In this document: positions 37,400 to 44,988 of the stretch, in pieces
Numbering within the stretch: position 1 is the stretch's first letter
Layout: each line of letters starts with the position of its first letter
Assembly (NCBI GenBank): GCA_022180725.1
Contig: BQMO01000010.1
Location: 82,837 to 146,836, forward strand
Direction of reading: 5' to 3'
Length of the DNA: 64,000 bases
Origin: Phycisphaerae bacterium
Lineage (GTDB): Bacteria > Planctomycetota > Phycisphaerae > Phycisphaerales > UBA1924
Notes under the pieces: model-generated
Seen by the model: only the letters and a program-made list of their open reading frames with translations
Database searches by the model: none
What the model was told of the DNA's origin: nothing
Position numbers and translations under genes: made by a program

Positions 37400-37650
37400 G
37401 GGCGTATTCCTGGGTCGACCGGCGATCTACCAGCACCGGGATCGCGCGGGCGGCTGCTGGCAAGCCACTCGTTGATTACAGTGCGACTAAACCTCCAGTG
37501 CTTCCCTACTTTCTGTCCGGGTACCTTGCCGCTCTGAACGAGCTTGTAGAGGGAGGATGTCGAAATCTGGAGGTACTCCGCGAGGTCGCCGATGGTCATG
37601 ACCTCCGGCGGAGGCAAAGAGCGGGGGGATGGACGGGTAGCGCGGGCCAT
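37396..37650 (-). CDS. Excisionase-type HTH protein heading the defence operon
   Basis: An 84-aa protein with a MerR/excisionase HTH: MTIGDLAEYLQISTSSLYKL, then VQSGKVPGQKVGKHWRFSRT. It is the first gene of the nine-gene operon and overlaps the helicase start by 4 bp (ATGA), so it is likely the local transcriptional regulator. Similar HTH genes head other defence operons. Its upstream DNA (200 bp) is shared with the divergent DUF262 gene. Confidence 0.85.
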   Translation of the reverse strand: MARATRPSPRSLPPPEVMTIGDLAEYLQISTSSLYKLVQSGKVPGQKVGKHWRFSRTVINEWLASSRPRDPGAGRSPVDPGIRP

Positions 37651-37850
37651 CGAAATACAGTGTAGCCGTTCCTGTCCGTTCGTGGAATCTGCATCCCTAA
37701 CCGAGCCGCTGACCAGTCCAGTGCCCCCCGGCCGGACGATTCTCCCTGTCGATTCGGGGGTCAGCCTGGTGGAGCGCCGCTGACTCTTGCCTGGACACTT
37801 CTAGACGCGGTCACGGACATCGTGCCAGGCTGAAGCGATAATCTACCCGC
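37651..37850. promoter_or_regulatory. Divergent promoter region between the HTH gene and the DUF262 gene
   Basis: 200 bp that must hold promoters in both directions. On the plus side GATAAT (37837-37842) lies eight bases before the DUF262 ATG, giving almost no 5' leader. On the minus side TACACT lies 13 bases before the HTH start. An obvious operator for the HTH protein was not identified. Confidence 0.5.
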
Positions 37851-39574
37851 ATGGGCAAAGTCGACACCAACGTCCGGGACCTGGTCGGCATGATCGAGCG
37901 TGGCGAACTCCGCCTCCCCGAGATGCAGCGGCGGTACGTCTGGCGAGCGCCTCGGGTCCGAGACCTGATCGACTCGCTGTATCGGGGCTACCCGAGCGGC
38001 TCGATCCTGGTCTGGGAGACGGACGAGGAGCAGCCCAGCCGCGACCTCGCGGTGACCCAGCAGTCCAGCCCGTTCACGGGCCACAAGCTGCTGCTCGATG
38101 GGCAGCAGCGCCTCACATCGCTTTCCGCAATCCTGCGCGGCGAGCCAGTCAAGGTGCGCGGCAAGAAGAAGCCCATCGACATCCTCTTCAACCTGGATCA
38201 CCCCGAGGGCCTGGGAGAGTTCACCGAAGTCGAGTCCGACGAGGATTCCGTACTCGCGGAAGATGACGACGCCGATGACGACAACGGCTTGTTCGAGGAC
38301 GAGGAGGGCGAGGTCAGCGTCCAGGAGCGGCTGAAGCGGGCCACGTTTGTGGTCGCTTCCAAGTCCCTCTCGGCGATGTCCTACTGGGTGTCGGTCACCG
38401 AGGTCTTCAAGTCGCCCAGCAACCGACACATTCTGAAGCGAGCCGGAGTGACGGCCGACGACGATGATCGATATGACCGGTACGAGGCTCGCCTCAACAG
38501 GCTGCGGCGCATCGCTGAGTACCCCTACACGATGCACGTGCTGGAGCGGAAGCTCTCGTATGAGGAAGTGGCCGAGATCTTCGTGCGGGTCAACTCGCTC
38601 GGCGTGAAGCTCCGTGGCTCGGACCTCGCCCTTGCCCAGATCACGGCTCGGTGGCGCAACTCGCTGAAACTCCTCGAGGAGTTTCAAGAGGAGTGCGAGA
38701 AGCAGTGGTTTTCGTTCGATCTCGGTCTGCTGGTGCGCGCGATGGTGGTGTTCGCCACGGGGCAGTCACGCTTCAAGAGCGTCGGGAACATCCCGGTCGC
38801 CAGGCTTCAGGAAGGATGGGAGAAGGCAAAGGACGGCCTCCGCTTCGCCATCAACTTCCTCAAGGCCAACGCCGCGATCGACGACGAGTCGCTCCTGTCG
38901 TCGCCGCTCTTCTTCATCACCATCGCGTTCCTGAGCCAGAAACGCGAGGAGCACATCACGAGGTCGAGCAGAAGCAGTTGCTCCACTGGCTCCATGTTGC
39001 CAATGCACGCGGGCGTTACTCGCGGGGTTCGAGCGAGACGCTGCTCGATGCCGACCTGGCCACGATCACCAAGGGCGGCACGGCGGCAGACCTCACCGAG
39101 ACGCTCCGGCAGCAGTTTGGCCGCCTCGACTTCGCGGCGTCGGACTTCGCCGGCAAGAATACGCAGAGCCCGCTGTTCTCGCTGGTGTTTCTCGCGTTGA
39201 AGGACGCCGGCGCGAAGGACTGGAAGACCGGGCTGGGAATCTCGCTGACGCATCAGGGCAGACTGCACTACATCCAGTCGCACCACATCTTCGCCAAGTC
39301 GCTCCTCAAGGGGCTCTACGAGCCACGGGAGATCAACGAGATCGCCAACATGGCCTTCATCAGCGGCGGGACGAACCGATCGCTCAGCAACAAGCCGCCC
39401 AACGAGTACCTGCCCGGGATCATCGAGAAGCAGGGCCAGGAGTCCCTGTCGCAGCAGTGCGTTCCAACCGATCCGGCACTCCATCAACTGAAGGAGTTCC
39501 GCAAGTTCCTTGAGGCGCGCCGAGAACTGCTCGCATCCGCTGTCAACCGATTCCTCGAGAAAGCGAAGGGGTAG
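37851..39574 (+). pseudogene. DUF262/DUF1524 (GmrSD-like) restriction protein with one-base frameshift
   Basis: The gene reads as a 574-residue DUF262 protein if one base is restored. The first frame (37851-38960) has RRYVWRAPRVRDLIDSLYRG and LLLDGQQRLTSL (DGQQR, residues 83-87), an acidic insert (DDDADDDNGLFEDEEGE) and ends at QKREEHIT. The second frame (from about 38960) continues EVEQKQLLHWLHVANARGRY and reaches the DUF1524 HNH motif IQSHHIFAKSLL. The shift fits a missing base at 38957-38960. DUF262-DUF1524 proteins such as GmrSD and BrxU restrict modified phage DNA. Either a true break or an assembly error. Confidence 0.82.
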
Positions 39575-39578
39575 CGGC

Positions 39579-40826
39579 TCAGATCGAGTACGTGCCCGTC
39601 CCCCCGCCGCTGGACTGGCTGCTGGAGCCGCTGCCGGAGCCGGAGCCGGAGGAGGAACTCGACGACATCGACGACCCGCTGGACTTGCTGGCCGATGAGC
39701 CGCTGCTGCTGCTCGACGAGCCGCTGCCGGAACCGGAGCCCGAGCCGCTGGAACTTGACCCCGACCCCGAGGAGTGGGCCGTCGCGGGCATGTCGTTGTG
39801 GACCCAGACGCCCTCGGCCGAGAACGTGTTCGTGCCGGGGATGTGGATGGCCACGGTGCGGGTCGGCGCGTCGATCCGCTCGATGGTTTCGACGAGTTCT
39901 TCGGCCAGGCGCTCGCCGATCAGGTAGTCGCCCTTCCTGAGGAATTCCGCCGACGAGAAGCCCCATTCGTCGCCGCGGCGCATGAGGAACGGGTGCTCGG
40001 GCGTCGCCTTGATCCGGCGGTTGATGACCACGAACCCCGTGTGTTCGCCGAGTTTGACGCTGGCGACGCGGCCGACGGTCGGGATCGTGCCGCGCATGCC
40101 GTGATGGGAGAGCCACAGGTACTGGGCGCGGTACGGCACATCGACCTCGAGGCCGGGGACCTTGATGGTGGCGACGCTGTCGCCGGGCTTGAGGTTTTCG
40201 ATGGTGGTGACGCGGCCGTCGGCCAGGCGGACGAGCGTGCCGAAGAGGAGGCAGTTCGAACCCCCACCTCCACCGCCGCCTCCACCCCCGCCACCACCAC
40301 CTCCGCCTCCTCCGCCGCCACCCGATCCGCCACCGCCGGAGCCTCCGCCGCCGGAGCCGCCAGACCCGCCCGAGCCCGGGCCGCTGCCCGACCCGCCGCC
40401 TGATCCCCCCGAGCCGCCCGAGCCGCCCGAACCCGGGCCGGAGCCCCCGGACCCCGAGCCAGCCCCGCTCGTGCCGCCGGAGGTCGCCCCGGACGTCCCG
40501 CCGCCGCCGCTGGTACCGGACCCGCCCGATGTCCCGCCCGAGGCGCCGCTCGAGGCCCCACTGGACGCCCCACTCGATGCGCCGCTGCTGGCCCCGCTGC
40601 TCGCGCCGCTGGATGCGCCCGACGAGCCACTCGACGAGCCCGAGCCGCTGCTGGATGACCCGCTCGACGATGATCCGGACGAACTGCTCCCACTCGATGA
40701 GGACGAGCCCGACGATGAACTCTCCGAACTGCCGGACGAGCCGGAACCGGAGCCCGAGCCGCCGGGGCCGCCGGTGGAGGCCCACACGGGGATGTAGAGG
40801 AAGTACCGGCGTGGCTCGTCGCTCAT
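39579..40826 (-). CDS. Ser/Gly-rich protein with embedded Hint (intein-like) domain
   Basis: At 415 aa. The start at 40826 has GGAGAC 9 bases upstream. Low-complexity Ser/Gly tracts (with six SGAS repeats and a run of more than 20 glycines) flank a Hint domain from Cys192 (NCLLFGTLVRLADGRVTTIE) to Asn344 (EGVWVHND). Internal features include VINRRIKATPEHPFLM and GDYLIGERLAEELVETI. The Cys1 and terminal His-Asn match self-processing inteins, and the +1 residue is Asp as in bacterial intein-like (BIL) domains. It may cleave or splice itself, or release a tethered product. It ends 4 bp from the DUF262 stop on the other strand. Confidence 0.82.
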   Translation of the reverse strand: MSDEPRRYFLYIPVWASTGGPGGSGSGSGSSGSSESSSSGSSSSSGSSSSGSSSSGSSSSGSGSSSGSSGASSGASSGASSGASSGASSGASSGASGGTSGGSGTSGGGGTSGATSGGTSGAGSGSGGSGPGSGGSGGSGGSGGGSGSGPGSGGSGGSGGGGSGGGGSGGGGGGGGGGGGGGGGGGGGGSNCLLFGTLVRLADGRVTTIENLKPGDSVATIKVPGLEVDVPYRAQYLWLSHHGMRGTIPTVGRVASVKLGEHTGFVVINRRIKATPEHPFLMRRGDEWGFSSAEFLRKGDYLIGERLAEELVETIERIDAPTRTVAIHIPGTNTFSAEGVWVHNDMPATAHSSGSGSSSSGSGSGSGSGSSSSSSGSSASKSSGSSMSSSSSSGSGSGSGSSSQSSGGGTGTYSI

Positions 40827-40876
40827 GACCAATGTCTCCGGGGACTTGAAACTCGTCTGTCCGATATACTCACGGA

Positions 40877-41575
40877 ATGGGCCTGGACGGCGTCGAGTTG
40901 GTGATGGAGGTTGAAGACCGGTTCCGGGTCAAGCTGCCCGATGCTGAGTGTGGCAGCGTTCGCACCGTCGCCGACCTCGCAGCGCTGGTCATTACTCGGC
41001 TTCCACGCTCGGCTGGAGTTTGTCCAACTGCACGGTCGTTCTTCAGCCTTCGCAGGGCGATTGTTCAAGATTGCGGCATCGAGCGCCGCTCGCTGAAGCC
41101 CGGCACTTCCTTGGACGCGGTGTTTCCTCGTCCGCATCGCAGGAGTCGGTGGAAGCGAGTGGCCAAGAGGGAGCCACTCATGCCGCGGCTTGCTCCCACC
41201 GAGACCGCACGGAGGAGTTTCGCGGCGATTGGGTGGTTGCTGCTCCTTCTTTGGGTCGGCTCTCTTGTCCCCGTGCTCCTGGAGTTGGGAATGACGGGCG
41301 GCATGATGCTTGGAGGCATCCTTGCGCTCGGCGCAGTCGCGCTCGTCCGAGCGAAGGATCTCATTGCCACCGAGTTTCCTGCCGAATGCACCACTCTCGG
41401 AGATCTGGCGCGGGCCATCTCGCCCCAAATGCTCCCGCTTGGCGCGGGCGATCGATTGGTGGCAGAGCAGCGCGTCCTTGAACAAGTGCAGGTCATTACC
41501 GCGGAACAACTCGGGCTTCGTCCTGATCAGGTCAAGCCCGAGTCCCGCTTCGTTGACGATCTTGGGATGGGCTGA
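40877..41575 (+). CDS. Acyl-carrier-like protein with permuted or cut ACP halves
   Basis: A 232-aa protein. It opens MGLDGVELVMEVEDRFRVKL, the second half of an acyl carrier protein with Gly-Val in place of the DSL serine motif. Two transmembrane helices (about 115-158: FAAIGWLLLLLWVGSL, GGMMLGGILALGAVALV) follow, and it ends QVITAEQLGLRPDQVKPESR followed by FVDDLGMG, the first ACP half, stopping exactly where the DSL serine should be. No phosphopantetheine attachment serine is present. TATACT lies 7 bases before the ATG. A natural permuted ACP relative or a gene truncated at the phage border are both possible. Confidence 0.65.
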   Translation: MGLDGVELVMEVEDRFRVKLPDAECGSVRTVADLAALVITRLPRSAGVCPTARSFFSLRRAIVQDCGIERRSLKPGTSLDAVFPRPHRRSRWKRVAKREPLMPRLAPTETARRSFAAIGWLLLLLWVGSLVPVLLELGMTGGMMLGGILALGAVALVRAKDLIATEFPAECTTLGDLARAISPQMLPLGAGDRLVAEQRVLEQVQVITAEQLGLRPDQVKPESRFVDDLGMG

Positions 41576-41607
41576 TGATCTCTGGCCACCGGCGTAGCGT
41601 CGTCGAT

Positions 41608-42528
41608 TCACCGCGTGCCTCCCTCCGGATCGACTGTTCTCCGACCTGACGGCGACTCGTACCACCCGGCGGTGCTGATGGGTTTCGAGCACTCGGCGGC
41701 CGCGTCGCTCACGGCCTGCTCGAAGGGCACGAACTCGAACGCCTTCAGGGCGCACGACTCGGGGTCGGGCGCACAGTTGACCACGCGGAAGCGGTGCCGC
41801 TCGAAGTGCGGCTTCAGTGCCTCGAAGCGCTTCTGGAGGCTCTCGTACAGGATGTTGTTGTGGCGGATCGCGTCCTTCGATCGGTGCTCGTCGAAGGCGT
41901 AGCGCCGATCGCGGTCCATCTTGAAGTCCGCGCCGATCAGGTAGACCGTGCGGAAGCCCAGGTAGTGCAGGAGGTGCAGCGCGGCGAGCATCACGCTGCG
42001 CTTGCCCTTGATGCCGAGCGAATCCGTGTGCTCGCCGTCCTGGCCCCAGTTGATGGTGTCGCTGTTGAGGAACCGGCTGTGGTCGAAGTGGTCGCTGCGG
42101 CGGTAGAAGAGCACGCCGGGCATCTGCCGCACCTTGAAGGCACTCGCGCGCATGGAGCCGTCGGGGTTCTGGACACGGAGGCGCTTGTCGAAGTGCGACA
42201 CAGGCACGATCTTCAGGATGCCCGGGTCTTTCCAACCGGTGTCGATGAAGCGGCCGGGGTCGTCCACGCACGTCCACAGCGTCGGACGATGCACGGCCCA
42301 GGCGTTGTTGACGGCCATCGTGACGATGCCGCGCTGGTTGAGCCGCGACAGGTCGAGTTGGGCGAGCGAAGGCCCCGACAGGATCAGGAACGCCGAGCGA
42401 CCCCGGTAGAAGTCGCACAGGGAGACGGAGTCGAAGTCGGCGGTGTAGAGGCGCACGCCGCTCCGTGCGGGCCTGCGCTGCTTGAGCCCCGCCTGCAATG
42501 CCGCGATGTCGCCACCATTCTCACGCAT
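41608..42528 (-). CDS. DUF115/MptE-like protein, end of the phage late operon
   Basis: At 306 aa from the ATG at 42528. SAFLILSGPSLAQLDLSRL followed by IVTMAVNNAWAVHRPTLW is the family's nucleotide-binding-like Rossmann start; YLIGADFKM follows later. Related proteins are flagellar glycosyltransferase-like factors and 6-hydroxymethylpterin diphosphokinases, so it may transfer a sugar or a phosphate to a phage or host surface. It overlaps the preceding methyltransferase by 8 bp. The frame is open upstream of 42528 but Arg/Ser/Gly-rich and not coding-like. Confidence 0.7.
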   Translation of the reverse strand: MRENGGDIAALQAGLKQRRPARSGVRLYTADFDSVSLCDFYRGRSAFLILSGPSLAQLDLSRLNQRGIVTMAVNNAWAVHRPTLWTCVDDPGRFIDTGWKDPGILKIVPVSHFDKRLRVQNPDGSMRASAFKVRQMPGVLFYRRSDHFDHSRFLNSDTINWGQDGEHTDSLGIKGKRSVMLAALHLLHYLGFRTVYLIGADFKMDRDRRYAFDEHRSKDAIRHNNILYESLQKRFEALKPHFERHRFRVVNCAPDPESCALKAFEFVPFEQAVSDAAAECSKPISTAGWYESPSGRRTVDPEGGTR

Positions 42529-43102
42529 GGTTGTACACCCCCGCGACGTACCTTGGAGCGCCGAGTCCCTGACGCACCGTGCCGACGCGGCCGACCCGGT
42601 CGAGCCACCACTTGATGGGTCGCACCGTCGGGTGCAGCCCCTCGCCGTTGACCTTGGTCTTGCTCTCCCGCGTGCAGATCGAGTAGACGAACCGGCCGCC
42701 GGGCACGGCGATCCGCCGCATCTCGTCGAGCACCTCGTCGACCTCCTCGGGGAGCAGGTGCTCAAGGGCGTCGAAGGATGTCACCACATCGGCGATGCCC
42801 GCGGAGACGGGCACGCGGTGCATGGGCGCCACGATGTCCGCCTCGGGAAAGGCGAAGTCGATGCCCAGGCCGTCGATCCCCAGCCGCCGCAGGTGCTGGA
42901 TGAAGAAGTTTCGGCCGCAGCCGAAGTCCACGACGAACCGGGGCTTGAACCCTTGCACCAGCCGGTACGTGAATCGCCCGTGGTTGGTCGAGCCGTAGGT
43001 GCCCCCGGGTTGCCCAGCCAGCGCGAGGTACTTCCGCCGCTCGTGCTCGCGGCGGGCCTCCAAATCAACGGGGATGTTCTCGTGGGGGTGGGGGTCAGAC
43101 AT
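42521..43102 (-). CDS. Class I SAM-dependent methyltransferase
   Basis: At 193 aa from the ATG at 43102. The SAM motif VVDFGCGRNFFIQHLRRLGI is followed by IADVVTSFDALEHLLPEEVD, typical of Methyltransf_11/UbiE-type enzymes that act on small molecules or sugars. It is coupled to the downstream DUF115-like gene (8-bp overlap) and to the upstream tail gene. A joint role in capsule, LPS or virion-surface modification is inferred. Confidence 0.82.
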   Translation of the reverse strand: MSDPHPHENIPVDLEARREHERRKYLALAGQPGGTYGSTNHGRFTYRLVQGFKPRFVVDFGCGRNFFIQHLRRLGIDGLGIDFAFPEADIVAPMHRVPVSAGIADVVTSFDALEHLLPEEVDEVLDEMRRIAVPGGRFVYSICTRESKTKVNGEGLHPTVRPIKWWLDRVGRVGTVRQGLGAPRYVAGVYNHA

Positions 43103-44138
43103 AGAGCCACACCGGGACATCGAACTCGACCAGTTCCATTCCGTTCAGGGCCTGGAACGCCCAGACCGTCCCGCCGCGCGTGTCGCGCTCGGCGAACATC
43201 TCCACCGCGACGCCCTTGAGGATGGGGCGCAGCATCGGCACTGCCGCCTTGCGCGGGCAGTAGCCCGCGGGGTCTTGCGGGTCGAGTTGCCCGGGCACGA
43301 AGAGCGACCGCAGGCCGCCGAAGCCGTCGGTGCCCTCGGGCTCCGTGTGGGGGTCGTCGGGCACCTCGCTGTGGTGGCTCTCGAACCTGTTGACCGCCCA
43401 GCGCGCTGGGTCCTCCTCGCCGCCCGCGCCCTTGGACGACAGCCCTTCCTCCCGCGCGATGTACCGGCCGAAGGTGTCGCTGCCGGGGTCGCCGTCGATG
43501 GCGGCCTCGGTCCACGGGTAGCGCCAGCGGAAGCGCTCACCCTCGATCTCGCGCGCTTCGCCGAGAATGGCGACGATGCGGCCCCCGCGCGGGCGGCCCA
43601 TCTCGACCAGCGCCCACTTCTCCCCGACGCCCTCTTCCTTCCACAGGATGACCGCGCTCCCCGAGCCCGCGGACATGAGCACCGTCTCGTCGGGGGCGAC
43701 CTCGGCGAAGGCGTGCTCTTCGTCCTCGACGAGCACACGCGCGGGCGTGACGCCGTGGACGACGCACAGGCCGACCTCGCCCTGCGGGATGGGCTCGCGG
43801 GCCACCGCGAATCGGCCCGGGCGGGTCGTGTCGCTGGGCTTGACACCCTTGAACGCGAGGCGGTTCTGGAAGGATTTCTCGGGGCCGTCGTCGTCGGGCA
43901 GGAACAGCGGCTCGCCCACGTCCAGAACGTGGTATCGGTCGAGGTCCTCGCCGCTGTCGTTGCGGACAGCAACCACGCCCCCGCCGATGAAGGAGCGCCC
44001 GCCGTCCCACAGTTCACCGCCGCGGCGGTCCAGCTGGCGGCGGCGCGATTCCAGCGCCGCATCGACGAAGGCGTTGTACGCCCGCGCAGGGATGCGGAGC
44101 GGATCGCCGGGCCGGACTTTGCGGAGGTCGTCACCCAT
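43095..44138 (-). CDS. Distal tail hypothetical protein
   Basis: At 347 aa. MGDDLRKVRPGDPLRIPARA opens a beta-rich, Gly-rich protein with segments GEDLDRYHVLDVGEPLFLP and EVGLCVVHGVTPARVLVEDE. It looks like a tail tip or baseplate protein by position between two tail genes. No named family. Confidence 0.7.
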   Translation of the reverse strand: MGDDLRKVRPGDPLRIPARAYNAFVDAALESRRRQLDRRGGELWDGGRSFIGGGVVAVRNDSGEDLDRYHVLDVGEPLFLPDDDGPEKSFQNRLAFKGVKPSDTTRPGRFAVAREPIPQGEVGLCVVHGVTPARVLVEDEEHAFAEVAPDETVLMSAGSGSAVILWKEEGVGEKWALVEMGRPRGGRIVAILGEAREIEGERFRWRYPWTEAAIDGDPGSDTFGRYIAREEGLSSKGAGGEEDPARWAVNRFESHHSEVPDDPHTEPEGTDGFGGLRSLFVPGQLDPQDPAGYCPRKAAVPMLRPILKGVAVEMFAERDTRGGTVWAFQALNGMELVEFDVPVWLYV

Positions 44139-44154
44139 GTCTTCTCGTGGGGGG

Positions 44155-44976
44155 TCATCCCAACTGCAACGCTGCGAAACTCCCGCTCTCGTACACGCGC
44201 TCGACGTACGCCGCGATGGGGCGTTTCACGAGCGCCTTGGCGGCGGTGTCCTCCTGGTCGCTGTAGCGCACCCACAGGTACTCCCACCCCTTCTTGGTGA
44301 TGCCGTTGATGGGGCCGATGGACAGGCCCGACACGTTGGGGCTGGCGGCGAAGCGGTACGTGATCTCCCAGTCCGCCTCATCGCCGCTGCCGCGCTTCGA
44401 GCCGCTCGCGCCCAGAAAGAGCACCTCGCCCGCCGCGAACCCGCGGAAGGAGTCGCCGTTGACCTTGCCGGTGAGGCTGAACAGCACGCCCTTGTACGCG
44501 CCCGTGATCTGGGCGTCGGGCTTGTAGTGCGTCTCGGCGAAGTGGTAGACGGGGACGGTGATGTCGATCCCCTCGACGCCGTCGGCGCTGACGCCGATGG
44601 CCCCCTGGAAGTCCGGCGCGACCATGCCCGGCGCTGGGACGCGCTGCACGGTGGCCAGCGACTGGGTGATGTGCTGCGTGCCCCCGCCGGTGTCGAACTG
44701 GAACGACGATTCGCCGGTGGGCAGGCCGCCCCCGCCGCCGGAGAGGGCGTAGCGGACGACGCCGTCCCACAGGCCCGGGCCGAGGGGCTCGATATGCACG
44801 CTCTGGCGGGGCAGGGTGGCGTAGGTGTCGGGGGCCTCGGCCTCCAGCGCATCGCGCGCGGCGATGTCGTTGTCGGTGCCCAGCACGATGTACGCGAGCT
44901 CCGCCGAGGAGTTGCTCCCCGTGACGCTCTTGACGATCCTGCGTGACTCGAACTTCTCTCGCACCTCGATGGGCAT
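44155..44976 (-). CDS. Distal tail protein
   Basis: At 273 aa. MPIEVREKFESRRIVKSVTG starts a beta-rich protein with DGVEGIDITVPVYHFAETHY, then QITGAYKGVLFSLTGKVNGD and SFRGFAAGEVLFLGASGSKR. It lies directly after the tape measure gene and may be the distal tail (Dit-like) or hub protein. The identification rests on position and fold type only. Confidence 0.65.
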   Translation of the reverse strand: MPIEVREKFESRRIVKSVTGSNSSAELAYIVLGTDNDIAARDALEAEAPDTYATLPRQSVHIEPLGPGLWDGVVRYALSGGGGGLPTGESSFQFDTGGGTQHITQSLATVQRVPAPGMVAPDFQGAIGVSADGVEGIDITVPVYHFAETHYKPDAQITGAYKGVLFSLTGKVNGDSFRGFAAGEVLFLGASGSKRGSGDEADWEITYRFAASPNVSGLSIGPINGITKKGWEYLWVRYSDQEDTAAKALVKRPIAAYVERVYESGSFAALQLG

Positions 44977-44988
44977 CCGTTACTCCGT

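Noticed and set aside
39579..40826. Repetitive Ser/Gly DNA as a CRISPR array or satellite
   Set aside because: It is in-frame coding low complexity with no spacer structure.
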